Both the position numbers and the translations under genes were made by a program. Below, piece by piece: positions 1 to 5,486 of a stretch of 7,091 nt of DNA (its first letter is position 1; every line of letters begins with the position of its first letter). Source of the stretch: an uncultured Roseovarius sp. Lineage in GTDB: Bacteria; Pseudomonadota; Alphaproteobacteria; Rhodobacterales; Rhodobacteraceae. The DNA lies in NCBI GenBank assembly GCA_913055965.1, contig CAJXKX010000103.1, positions 1-7,091 of the forward strand. The letters are read 5' to 3'. The notes below the pieces were generated by a model that saw only the letters and a list, made by a program, of their open reading frames with translations, was not told where the DNA came from and searched no databases.

Positions 1-2
1 AA

Positions 3-518
3 AAGATCGCCGTGGTGGGCCATGCGCTCGGCCTGCCCGACCGCGCCGACGCCCTCATCGCCGAGACCCGCGCCGCGCTCGATGCGACAGCCAAGGCAAC
101 CGCGCAGATCGCCCCCGGCGAGGCACGGCGCGTGCTCTTCATCCTCAGCCTGCAGGGCGGGCGCATCCTCGCCGGGGGCACCGGCACGCAGGCGGCGGGC
201 ATCATCGAGATGGCGGGCGCGGTCAACGCCGTGGACGGCTTCGACGGCTACAAGCAGCTGACCGACGAGGCCGTGAGCCGTGCCGCGCCCGACGTGATCC
301 TGATGATGGATCGCGGCGGCGATCACGCCATCGAGGACGAGGTGCTCCTGTCCCTGCCCGCGATCCGCACCACCCCCGCCGCCACGACCGGCGCGGTGAT
401 CCGCATGCAGGGGCTCTATCTTCTGGGCTTCGGCCCGCGCACCGCGCAGGCGGCGCGCGACCTGCACCGCGCCATCCATGCAACGACGCAGGCCCGCGAT
501 GACACTGACCCAAGCTGA
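3..518 (+). CDS. hmuT: Heme ABC transporter substrate-binding protein HmuT (3' part)
   Basis: This is the C-terminal 171 codons of a periplasmic heme-binding protein; the open frame runs off the left edge, so the signal peptide and N-terminal lobe are missing. In the family the protein binds heme delivered to the periplasm by an outer-membrane receptor and hands it to the HmuUV permease. What shows this is the C-terminal lobe of a BtuF/FecB-like fold: a long alpha-helical linker near the start of the visible part, a strand reading VLFILS, the conserved GGTGTQAAGIIEMAGA stretch, and GLYLLGFGPRTA near the end, which is characteristic of HmuT. The identity is supported by the two genes that follow, a FecCD permease and an HmuV-type ATPase. 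Its TGA stop lies inside the next gene, so translation is probably coupled. A GTG at 12 could be mistaken for a start but is internal: reading is open back to the window edge. Confidence 0.9.
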   Translation, partial: KIAVVGHALGLPDRADALIAETRAALDATAKATAQIAPGEARRVLFILSLQGGRILAGGTGTQAAGIIEMAGAVNAVDGFDGYKQLTDEAVSRAAPDVILMMDRGGDHAIEDEVLLSLPAIRTTPAATTGAVIRMQGLYLLGFGPRTAQAARDLHRAIHATTQARDDTDPS

Positions 519-1563
519 CCCGATGCACGCCGACCCAAGCGACCGCCGCGCCACCGCGCGGCAGGCGCATCTCTGGCTCGGGCTGCTGCTCGTTGCCATC
601 TGCGCGGTCAGCCTTGAAAGCGGCGCGTCGGGCGTCTCGCTCCTCGGCCTGATGAGCGGCCGCGCAGAGGACGACACCCTCGCCCGCATCATCCTGTGGG
701 AGGTGCGCCTGCCGCGCATCGCCATGGGCGCGCTCGTGGGCGCGGCGCTTGCCGTGTCGGGCGCGGTGATGCAGGGGCTCTTTCGCAACCCTCTCGCCGA
801 TCCCGGCATCGTCGGCGTCAGCGCGGGCGCGGGCCTGGGCGCGATCACGGCCATCGTGCTGGGCGGGCTGCTGCCCCCGGCGCTCCAGTCCCTCCTCGGC
901 CTCTACACCGTGCCGCTCGCGGCCTTCCTCGGCGGCTGGGCCTCGGTGCTCTTGCTCTACGGGGTCGCCACGCGCGGCGGGCGCACCTCGGTCGCGACGA
1001 TGCTGCTCGCGGGCATCGCGCTCGGCGCGCTCGCGGGTGCGGTTTCCGGCCTGCTGGTCCATGCCGCCGACGATCAGCAATTGCGCGACCTCACCTTCTG
1101 GGGTCTCGGCTCGCTCGCCGGGGCGACATGGGCGAAACTCGCCACCGCCGCGCCGATCATCGCGCTGGCGCTCCTCGCCGCCACCACCCTCGGGCGCGGC
1201 CTCAACGGGCTGGCCCTGGGCGAGGCGACGGCGCTGCATCTGGGCATCCCCGTGCAGCGCACCAAGACCCTCGCCATCCTCACCGTCGCAGGCGCCACGG
1301 GGGCCGCCGTCGCGGTCTCGGGCGGCATCGGCTTTGTCGGCATCGTCGTGCCGCATCTGCTGCGATTGGCCACCGGGCCCGATCACGGCCCGCTGCTGAT
1401 CAACAGCGCCCTTCTCGGCGCAAGCCTGCTTCTGGGGGCCGATATCCTCAGCCGCCTGATCATCGCGCCCGCCGAATTGCCCATCGGCATCGTCACCGCC
1501 GTGCTCGGCGCGCCGGTGTTCCTGTGGATCTTGCTGCGGCGGCGCGGGCTGGCGGACCTGTGA
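499..1563 (+). CDS. hmuU: Heme ABC transporter permease HmuU (FecCD family)
   Basis: Inner-membrane permease of the heme importer; in the family two copies pair with two HmuV ATPases and dock HmuT. The 354-residue product is normal for FecCD proteins and is strongly hydrophobic with about ten membrane segments. Diagnostic features are an RLPR motif at residues 70-73, the QGLFRNPLADPGIVGVSAG block at 92-110, a cytoplasmic loop around 238-250 (LALGEATALHLGI) expected to contact the ATPase, and GFVGIVVPH at 278-286. The ATG at 499 is preferred: it gives a 20-base overlap with hmuT and has a purine-rich GACGCAGG stretch upstream. ATG codons at 478 and 523 in the same frame are alternatives, and no strong ribosome binding site decides between them. 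The stop TGA at 1561-1563 shares one base with the hmuV ATG, so the three genes form one tightly packed operon. Confidence 0.93.
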   Translation: MTLTQADPMHADPSDRRATARQAHLWLGLLLVAICAVSLESGASGVSLLGLMSGRAEDDTLARIILWEVRLPRIAMGALVGAALAVSGAVMQGLFRNPLADPGIVGVSAGAGLGAITAIVLGGLLPPALQSLLGLYTVPLAAFLGGWASVLLLYGVATRGGRTSVATMLLAGIALGALAGAVSGLLVHAADDQQLRDLTFWGLGSLAGATWAKLATAAPIIALALLAATTLGRGLNGLALGEATALHLGIPVQRTKTLAILTVAGATGAAVAVSGGIGFVGIVVPHLLRLATGPDHGPLLINSALLGASLLLGADILSRLIIAPAELPIGIVTAVLGAPVFLWILLRRRGLADL

Positions 1564-2354
1564 TGCTGCGCGCCGATCACGTCTCGCTGCGCCTCGGCGC
1601 CACGCCCATCCTGCACGATGTCAGCCTCACCGCCCGCGCGGGCCATCTCACCGCCATCGCAGGCCCCAACGGTTCGGGCAAGACCACGCTCCTGCGCGCC
1701 CTGACCGGCGAGATCGCCGCACGGGGCACGATCGCCATGGGCGGCCTGCCCGTGCATCCGCGCCACGCCATGGCCCTCGCCCCGCGCCGGGGCGTGCTGC
1801 CGCAGGCCGCCCGGCTGGCCTTTCCCTTCACCGTGATCGAGGTGGTGCGCATCGGCCATGGCGCGGGCCGCTTCGCCCACCGGCCCGACCTGCCGCTGCG
1901 CGCATTGGATCATGTCGGGCTGCGCCACATGGCCGACCGCCAGTACCAGGACCTCTCGGGCGGCGAACAGCAGCGCGTGCACCTCGCCCGCGTGCTCGCC
2001 CAGATATGGGAGCCCACAGGCCCCGACGGACCCAACTGGCTCTTTCTCGACGAGCCGGTCTCCAGCCTCGATATCGGCCATCAACTCAGCGTCATGCGCC
2101 TCGCCCGCGACTTCGCCGCACGCGGCGGCGGGGTGGTGGCGGTCATGCACGATCTCAACCTCACCGCGATGTTCGCCGACCGGGTGGTGCTGATGCAGGC
2201 GGGGCGCATCGCGGCGCAGGGCCCGCCCGGCGCGGTGATGACCTCCGGCACGCTCTCCGAGGTCTATCGCTGCGACCTTGCGGTCAGCACCCCGCCGCGC
2301 GACGGGTGCCCCTACCTGCTGCCCCAGGCCGCGCGCGGCGGCGCGACCGGATGA
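1563..2354 (+). CDS. hmuV: Heme ABC transporter ATP-binding protein HmuV
   Basis: Cytoplasmic ATPase that powers heme import through HmuU. The 263-residue product carries the full set of ABC motifs: Walker A GPNGSGKT at residues 34-41, signature LSGGEQQR starting at 131, Walker B LFLDEP with D163 and catalytic E164, a D-loop SSLD just after, and the switch histidine H196 in VMHDLN. The segment between signature and Walker B is long (QIWEPTGPDGPNW), as is usual in HmuV proteins and unlike many other FecE-type ATPases. Start and stop overlap with hmuU reads TGATG, which fits translational coupling. The same frame stays open far upstream of 1563, back to about 696 inside hmuU, but that extension is low-complexity Arg/Ala/Gly sequence antagonistic to the permease frame and is not coding. 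Confidence 0.95.
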   Translation: MLRADHVSLRLGATPILHDVSLTARAGHLTAIAGPNGSGKTTLLRALTGEIAARGTIAMGGLPVHPRHAMALAPRRGVLPQAARLAFPFTVIEVVRIGHGAGRFAHRPDLPLRALDHVGLRHMADRQYQDLSGGEQQRVHLARVLAQIWEPTGPDGPNWLFLDEPVSSLDIGHQLSVMRLARDFAARGGGVVAVMHDLNLTAMFADRVVLMQAGRIAAQGPPGAVMTSGTLSEVYRCDLAVSTPPRDGCPYLLPQAARGGATG

Positions 2355-2534
2355 ACCGGCGGCCCCCGCCCCGGGCACCGACGGGCCGCGGCGCGGCGAA
2401 CCGACGCCGGGGCTGCACACTTTATGTCCGCCAAATCGCCACCCAAGCCGCGCGAGCGCCCGACCGCCGGGTGGGCGCTGCACCGGCTGTGCGGCGCGCT
2501 TTATGGTGCCAGGCACATCCAACGATTGTTCGGG

Positions 2535-2550
2535 TTTGCACCGTTGCAAA
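2535..2550. repeat. Short perfect dyad TTTGCA-N4-TGCAAA
   Basis: TTTGCACCGTTGCAAA is a perfect 6-bp inverted repeat around CCGT, directly abutting the right palindromic unit. It has the size and symmetry of a repressor operator, but no promoter or gene start lies beside it. A looser counterpart, GCAC-N5-GTGC at 2480-2492, sits beside the left unit, so it may simply be part of the repeat element. Confidence 0.4.
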
Positions 2551-2580
2551 AGCGCCCGCCCGAGGGGGCGGTCGGGCGCT
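2551..2580 (-). terminator. Possible intrinsic terminator for minus-strand transcripts
   Basis: Read on the minus strand, an 8-bp perfect stem AGCGCCCG/CGGGCGCT with an inner stretch that can pair further is followed immediately by TTTTGC. That is a GC-rich hairpin with a short U run, pointing the right way to stop transcripts coming from thyX and the AT-rich gene. The T run is only four long and the site is about 190 bases past the AT-rich gene's stop, so function is uncertain. The plus-strand side has no T run, so I do not call it a terminator for hmuTUV. It coincides with the right unit of the palindromic doublet. Confidence 0.35.
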
Positions 2581-2595
2581 CGCGCGGCGGCGCGC

Positions 2596-2609
2596 CAAGG
2601 CGCGCCTTG
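2596..2609. repeat. 14-bp perfect palindrome
   Basis: CAAGGCGCGCCTTG reads the same on both strands. The inner GGCGCGCC octamer is also present directly to its left at 2589-2596, so two copies of the octamer lie two bases apart (AA between). No function can be assigned; GC-rich sequence makes such octamers more likely by chance. Confidence 0.4.
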
Positions 2610-2638
2610 TTCCGCGCGGGGGGTGACGGGTGGAGGGA

Positions 2639-2663
2639 GACACCACCTGGCAGTAGTGGTGTC
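2639..2663. repeat. Hairpin with 8-bp perfect stem
   Basis: GACACCAC (2639-2646) pairs with GTGGTGTC (2656-2663) around a 9-base loop CTGGCAGTA. It lies exactly where the composition changes from GC-rich to AT-rich. There is no T run on either side, so it is not a standard intrinsic terminator. It could be an RNA structure at the end of a transcript or part of an insertion boundary. Confidence 0.45.
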
Positions 2664-2711
2664 GGGGAAGTGATCAAAATGGTCGTGGTGCGAATGCAGG
2701 TTGGGAGCGTA

Positions 2712-2756
2712 GTGCGTTGGCAGCTAGACTATAGGTCTTTCAAACGCCAGACGCAC
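2712..2756. repeat. Long bulged stem-loop with nested hairpin after the AT-rich gene
   Basis: GTGCGTTGGC (2712-2721) pairs with GCCAGACGCAC (2746-2756), ten base pairs with one bulged G. Inside the loop AGAC (2726-2729) pairs with GTCT (2735-2738) around TATAG. A further near-palindrome CGCACAGTGCG (2752-2762) overlaps the right arm. The structure starts 18 bases past the stop codon of the minus-strand AT-rich gene, so it may protect or help end that transcript, although no T run follows on the minus strand. Confidence 0.45.
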
Positions 2757-2773
2757 AGTGCGCAAAAGAAATT

Positions 2774-3286
2774 CTATTTAACGCCAATGCCTGCTCCAAG
2801 TTTGACTTCAACCAAGGAAAGACTTGTTTCCCATTCGGGAATTTTCGTCTCAAGTAGCCGGTCAATAAAATTGAGTGAATTTCCGTCATCATGTTGTTTT
2901 CTGAGTTCCTCCATCAGCCAAGAAGCGCGCTGAATATTTAGCTCATTGGCAAATCGAAAGTATTGCGCAACGCCATCTGCCCCCAAAAGTGAATGAAAAT
3001 GCCCGGTGTTTACGAGCGGATCAATAATTCTATAGTTGAACCCAGACATATCGATGAAGAAATCCTGCTCTGAAACCTGACGCGCTATAAAGCGCTCCTT
3101 CATTCTACGAATACTTTCGGTCAGTTTTAGTAGTTCTCTTCGGTTAATTTCCGTTTCCACACGGAAAAGTTTTTTTGCCATACTGCGTTGCTGTCGCTGT
3201 ACAATCCAACTCAAGGTGAATTGAATGCCTGCACCAGCAACAATACCCAAGAAAAGCCAGAAGGAATTGAAGAACACTTCACCCAC
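2774..3286 (-). CDS. Unrecognised single-pass membrane protein, AT-rich gene
   Basis: I do not recognise this 170-residue protein. It begins with one hydrophobic segment at about residues 7-29 (FNSFWLFLGIVAGAGIQFTL and following), then a basic stretch (QRQQRSMAKK), which by the positive-inside rule puts the rest in the cytoplasm. The soluble part is mostly predicted helical, with charged segments ETEINRRELLKL and RRMKERF that could form a short coiled coil, then a mixed region around IDPLVNTGHFHSLLG. The gene is strikingly AT-rich: 24 of 60 bases are G/C in 2821-2880 and 27 of 60 in 2941-3000, against 43 of 60 in 3421-3480 within thyX, and its codons favour AAA, AAT and TTT. The frame starts inside the end of thyX. 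GTG at 3286 is chosen; TTG at 3289 and GTG at 3277 are alternatives. The overlap suggests co-transcription with thyX, while composition suggests acquisition by transfer. Confidence 0.7.
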   Translation of the reverse strand: MGEVFFNSFWLFLGIVAGAGIQFTLSWIVQRQQRSMAKKLFRVETEINRRELLKLTESIRRMKERFIARQVSEQDFFIDMSGFNYRIIDPLVNTGHFHSLLGADGVAQYFRFANELNIQRASWLMEELRKQHDDGNSLNFIDRLLETKIPEWETSLSLVEVKLGAGIGVK

Positions 3287-4187
3287 CAATCACCCCCACA
3301 AACTCCCGCCATTCCCCCTTGGACATGCCGGAATTCTCCTGCGTCACCTCCTCACCCTTCACCATCCGCCGCACGCAATCAAGAGCGGTGGCCGAGAGCG
3401 TCGCTCCCCCCATGCGGTAATCCTCGAAGGCGCGATACGCCGCCGGCACCCAGTCGGCCACGATCCCGCAGATCGCCTCGGCATAGACGCGGATTTCGTA
3501 TTGCGCGTGCGCATCCGCCCGCAGCCTCAGGAAATGCAGCAGGTTGTGCAGATCGACCTTCCAGTACCATTGCGTGTAGATATTGGCGGGCAGGTTCATC
3601 CGCGCCAGTTCCCGCGCCAGCCCCTGCTGGCCGTCATCCGAGATCATCGCCTCGTAATGGTCATAACACCGCATCGCGTCCTCGCGCAGCACCCGCAGCA
3701 CGCGCTCGGCCTCCTCCCCTTCCAGCGCCGCGCCGCGCCCCTGGTTGTTGGTCGTGGATTGCGCCGCCAGCGCGTCCGGTGCCGGAATGTAGAACTCGCG
3801 GTCGAGGATCGAGTAGCGCGCCGAGTATTCGTTCACGTTCGCCGTGCGGTGCCGGATCCATTGCCGCGCCACGAAGACCGGCAGCTTGACGTGCAGCTTG
3901 ACCTCGCACATCTCGAACGGGGTCGAGTGCCAGTGCCGCATGAGATACCGGATCAGCCCCTCGTCATTGCTCACCGACTTGGTGCCGCGCCCGTAGGACA
4001 CCCGCGCCGCCTGGCAGATCGCCGCGTCGTCGCCCATGTAGTCGATCACCCGCACGAAGCCGTGATCCAAGACCGGGTGCGCGGTGTAGAGGTGCGCCTC
4101 CATGCCGGGGGCGGTGGCGCGCAGGGTCTGCTGCGGCGCGGCGCGCTGCGCGTCGATTTCGGCCTGTTGTTCCGGGGTCAGCGGCAT
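3279..4187 (-). CDS. thyX: FAD-dependent thymidylate synthase ThyX
   Basis: Converts dUMP to dTMP using methylenetetrahydrofolate as carbon donor and FAD/NADPH as reductant; it replaces or supplements the unrelated ThyA enzyme. The 302-residue product carries the family's defining RHRX7S motif as RHRTANVNEYS, with R112, H113, R114 and S122. Other conserved stretches are MRHWHSTPFEM around 83-93, which contributes to the FAD/nucleotide site, and the C-terminal WYWKVDLHNLLHFLRLRAD helix region. ATG at 4187 is chosen over an in-frame GTG at 4226 because GAAAGGTG sits just upstream at ribosome-binding distance and because the start of translated homology (MPLTPEQQAEID) fits. A promoter-like sequence lies at 4225-4254, which would also exclude the longer start. 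The stop overlaps the start of the AT-rich gene by 8 bases. No key residue appears missing. Confidence 0.97.
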   Translation of the reverse strand: MPLTPEQQAEIDAQRAAPQQTLRATAPGMEAHLYTAHPVLDHGFVRVIDYMGDDAAICQAARVSYGRGTKSVSNDEGLIRYLMRHWHSTPFEMCEVKLHVKLPVFVARQWIRHRTANVNEYSARYSILDREFYIPAPDALAAQSTTNNQGRGAALEGEEAERVLRVLREDAMRCYDHYEAMISDDGQQGLARELARMNLPANIYTQWYWKVDLHNLLHFLRLRADAHAQYEIRVYAEAICGIVADWVPAAYRAFEDYRMGGATLSATALDCVRRMVKGEEVTQENSGMSKGEWREFVGVIGG

Positions 4188-4224
4188 GGCGGCACCTTTC
4201 GGGGAGGGGTTTGAGTCGGGCCCC

Positions 4225-4254
4225 ACTATATCTTGCGGGCAGGCCCCTGGCCAA
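4225..4254 (-). promoter_or_regulatory. Candidate thyX promoter
   Basis: On the minus strand a -35-like TTGGCC (4254-4249) is followed after 18 bases by a good -10 box TATAGT (4230-4225). Transcription would start near 4218, giving a leader of about 30 bases before the thyX ATG with its AAGG ribosome binding site. The -10 match is strong and the -35 only partial. Confidence 0.45.
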
Positions 4255-4290
4255 GCGCGATATCGGGGGGCGGGCCGTCATGCTTTGCCC

Positions 4291-4318
4291 TCGACACGCG
4301 CGGCTCAGGCCCTATCCT
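4291..4318 (+). promoter_or_regulatory. Candidate gloA promoter
   Basis: TCGACA (4291-4296), five of six matches to the -35 consensus, is separated by 16 bases from TATCCT (4313-4318), a moderate -10 box. Transcription starting near 4325 would put the tandem 11-bp repeats and the AGGAG ribosome binding site in the leader of gloA. Confidence 0.35.
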
Positions 4319-4341
4319 GCATCGGCGGTGTCGCGACCGAC

Positions 4342-4374
4342 GCGATACCGACGAAATACCGACGCGATACCGAC
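4342..4374 (+). repeat. Three tandem 11-bp repeats upstream of gloA
   Basis: GCGATACCGAC (4342-4352), GAAATACCGAC (4353-4363) and GCGATACCGAC (4364-4374) follow one another without gaps. GCGACCGAC just before (4333-4341) looks like a fourth copy lacking two bases. The period is close to one helical turn, so a protein binding each unit would contact the same face. The array ends directly at the AGGAG ribosome binding site (4375-4379) 12 bases before the gloA ATG. It could be regulatory, or a replication-slippage repeat without function. Confidence 0.6.
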
Positions 4375-4386
4375 AGGAGAAAGCCC

Positions 4387-4815
4387 ATGAAAATCCGCTA
4401 CCTGCACACGATGGTCCGGGTAAAGGACCTCGACGCCACGATGCGATTCTTCTCGCTCCTCGGCCTGCGCGAGACCCGCCGCTGGGACAACGAGGGCGGG
4501 CGATTCACCCTTGTTTTCATGGCTCCCGAGGGGCAGGAGGAATGCCCGGTGGAGCTTACGTACAACTGGGACGGCGACGAGGGCCTTCCCTCGGACAGCC
4601 GCCATTTCGGCCACCTCGCCTATTCGGTCGGCAATATCTACGAGATGTGCCAGCACCTCATGGACAACGGCATCACCATCAACCGCCCCCCCCGCGACGG
4701 CCGCATGGCCTTTGTCCGCAGCCCCGACAACATCTCGGTGGAACTCTTGCAGGAGGGCGACGCGCTCGCCCCGGCAGAGCCCTGGGCCAGCATGGAGAAC
4801 ACGGGCCATTGGTGA
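4387..4815 (+). CDS. gloA: Lactoylglutathione lyase (glyoxalase I)
   Basis: Cytoplasmic metalloenzyme that isomerises the hemithioacetal of methylglyoxal and glutathione to S-lactoylglutathione, the first step of methylglyoxal detoxification. The 142-residue length and two-module betaalphabetabetabeta layout fit bacterial GloA. The four metal ligands are all present: H7 in LHTMVRV, E56 in VELTYN, H76 in HFGHLAY and E119 in SVELLQ, closely matching the spacing in the E. coli enzyme (5, 56, 74, 122). Conserved DLDATMRFF-LLGL follows the first ligand, as is usual. The ATG at 4387 has AGGAG eight bases upstream. An in-frame extension upstream exists but crosses the divergent promoter region and the tandem repeats and is not supported. 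Its stop overlaps the GTG of the next gene by four bases. Confidence 0.95.
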   Translation: MKIRYLHTMVRVKDLDATMRFFSLLGLRETRRWDNEGGRFTLVFMAPEGQEECPVELTYNWDGDEGLPSDSRHFGHLAYSVGNIYEMCQHLMDNGITINRPPRDGRMAFVRSPDNISVELLQEGDALAPAEPWASMENTGHW

Positions 4816-5486
4816 GATGGGCGGCGATCGGGGCGGCGCTGGCCGCCGCCCCCGCCGAGGCGGCCTGCCGTCTCGCGCTGGTGCTGGCGCTCGACGTGTC
4901 GTCCTCGGTCGATGACCGGGAATATGATCTGCAAAGCAAGGGCTTGGCCGCCGCCCTCGATGCTCCCGACATCCGCCATGCGATCCTCGAAGGCCAGGGC
5001 GAGGTGGCGCTCGCGGTCTATGAATGGAGCGGGCGTTTCCAGCACAAGCTGCATCTCGACTGGCGCTACCTGCGCAGCCATGACGATATCACCCGCGCCG
5101 CCGCCACGCTCGCTGCGATGGAGCGCTCGACCTCCGACTACCCGACCGCGCTCGGCTCTGCGCTCGGCTACGGCGCGCAGCTGATGACCCGCGCCCCCGA
5201 TTGCGCCCGGCGGGTGATCGACGTGTCGGGCGACGGGATCAACAACCAGGGCTTCGGCCCGGCGCTGGCCTACCGGCATTTTCCGTTCCGCGACATCACG
5301 GTGAACGGGCTTGTGATCCTCGGCCATGACGAGGAGGTCCTGCGCCATTACCGCGACGAGGTACTCTTTGGGCCGGGCGCGTTTCTCGAGACGGCCGACG
5401 GGTTCGAGGATTTCGAGCGGGCGATGGCGCGCAAGCTGTTTCGCGAGATCAGCGACATCCGCATCGGCGCGCTGCCCGCTCAGTAG
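4812..5486 (+). CDS. Secreted DUF1194 protein with VWA-like fold
   Basis: The 224-residue product starts at GTG 4812, giving the common GTGA overlap with the gloA stop. The first 18 residues form a plausible signal peptide (hydrophobic WAAIGAALAAAPAEA with cleavage near AEA-A), so the mature protein should be periplasmic. The rest resembles the von Willebrand factor A fold: a metal-ion-dependent adhesion site is complete, with DxSxS as D28-V-S30-S-S32, the threonine T112 in SDYPTALGSAL and the aspartate D141 in VSGDG. C19 and C131 could form a disulfide. DUF1194 proteins are widespread in alphaproteobacteria but their role is not established to my knowledge; a metal-dependent protein interaction outside the cytoplasm is an inference from the fold. 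The coupling to gloA suggests co-expression but not necessarily shared function. Confidence 0.85.
   Translation: MRWAAIGAALAAAPAEAACRLALVLALDVSSSVDDREYDLQSKGLAAALDAPDIRHAILEGQGEVALAVYEWSGRFQHKLHLDWRYLRSHDDITRAAATLAAMERSTSDYPTALGSALGYGAQLMTRAPDCARRVIDVSGDGINNQGFGPALAYRHFPFRDITVNGLVILGHDEEVLRHYRDEVLFGPGAFLETADGFEDFERAMARKLFREISDIRIGALPAQ

Larger units (their letters stand above)
2447..2588. repeat. Inverted doublet of palindromic units (REP/REPIN-like)
   Basis: Bases 2447-2468 and 2567-2588 form a perfect 22-bp inverted repeat (core AGCGCCCGACCGCC on the plus strand at 2455-2468 and on the minus strand at 2580-2567). The similarity continues: on the left GGGTGGGCGCT follows directly (2469-2479), and on the right the minus strand has CCCTC (2566-2562) and then GGGCGGGCGCT (2561-2551). 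Each unit is itself a hairpin. On the left AGCGCCC and ACC pair with GGT and GGGCGCT around a GCCG loop; on the right AGCGCCCG pairs with CGGGCGCT. Each unit is followed on its inner side by a smaller dyad, at 2480-2492 and 2535-2550. Two inverted palindromic units around a short spacer match the architecture of REPINs mobilised by RAYT transposases in other bacteria. No transposase gene is in the window, so mobility is inference. Confidence 0.6.
2355..2773. other. Intergenic, dyad-rich region between hmuV and the AT-rich gene
   Basis: No convincing gene is seen here. Open frames exist on both strands but are rich in Arg, Pro, Ala and Gly, have no recognisable domain, and cross from GC-rich into AT-rich sequence without a matching change of character. 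The stretch instead holds an inverted pair of palindromic units (2447-2588), a 14-bp palindrome (2596-2609), a hairpin with an 8-bp stem (2639-2663), and a bulged long stem with a nested hairpin (2712-2756). Base composition falls sharply near 2665-2670, where the AT-rich segment begins. It separates two convergent transcription units, hmuTUV from the left and thyX plus its partner from the right. Confidence 0.7.

Noticed and set aside
223..1386. 387-codon open frame on the minus strand opposite hmuT and hmuU
   Set aside because: It is antisense to two clear genes, is low-complexity Arg/Gly/Ala-rich and has no domain; long antisense frames are common in GC-rich DNA.
696..1562. Upstream extension of the hmuV frame, which could suggest a fusion protein
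   Set aside because: The extension is an out-of-frame reading of hmuU; homology and the TGATG junction place the hmuV start at 1563.
1383..2549. 388-codon open frame on the minus strand opposite hmuV
   Set aside because: Same reasoning: it mirrors an ABC ATPase with all its motifs intact on the plus strand.
2640..2760. Possible tRNA or other structured RNA gene because of the clustered hairpins
   Set aside because: No cloverleaf with a TΨC arm (GGTTCGAATCC-like) and no CCA end could be placed on either strand.
2424..2933. 169-codon plus-strand frame in the hmuV to thyX interval
   Set aside because: It crosses the palindromic doublet, the hairpins and the 3' end of the AT-rich gene, with no domain and no clear ribosome binding site.
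3225..4214. 329-codon plus-strand frame opposite thyX
   Set aside because: It is a shadow of thyX, whose RHRX7S motif and conserved blocks are intact on the minus strand.
4342..4374. Possible CRISPR-like or iteron origin array
   Set aside because: The units are only 11 bp, ungapped and three in number, with no spacers, no replication gene and no cas gene nearby.
4638..5348. 236-codon minus-strand frame opposite gloA and the DUF1194 gene
   Set aside because: It is antisense to two well-supported genes and shows no recognisable domain.
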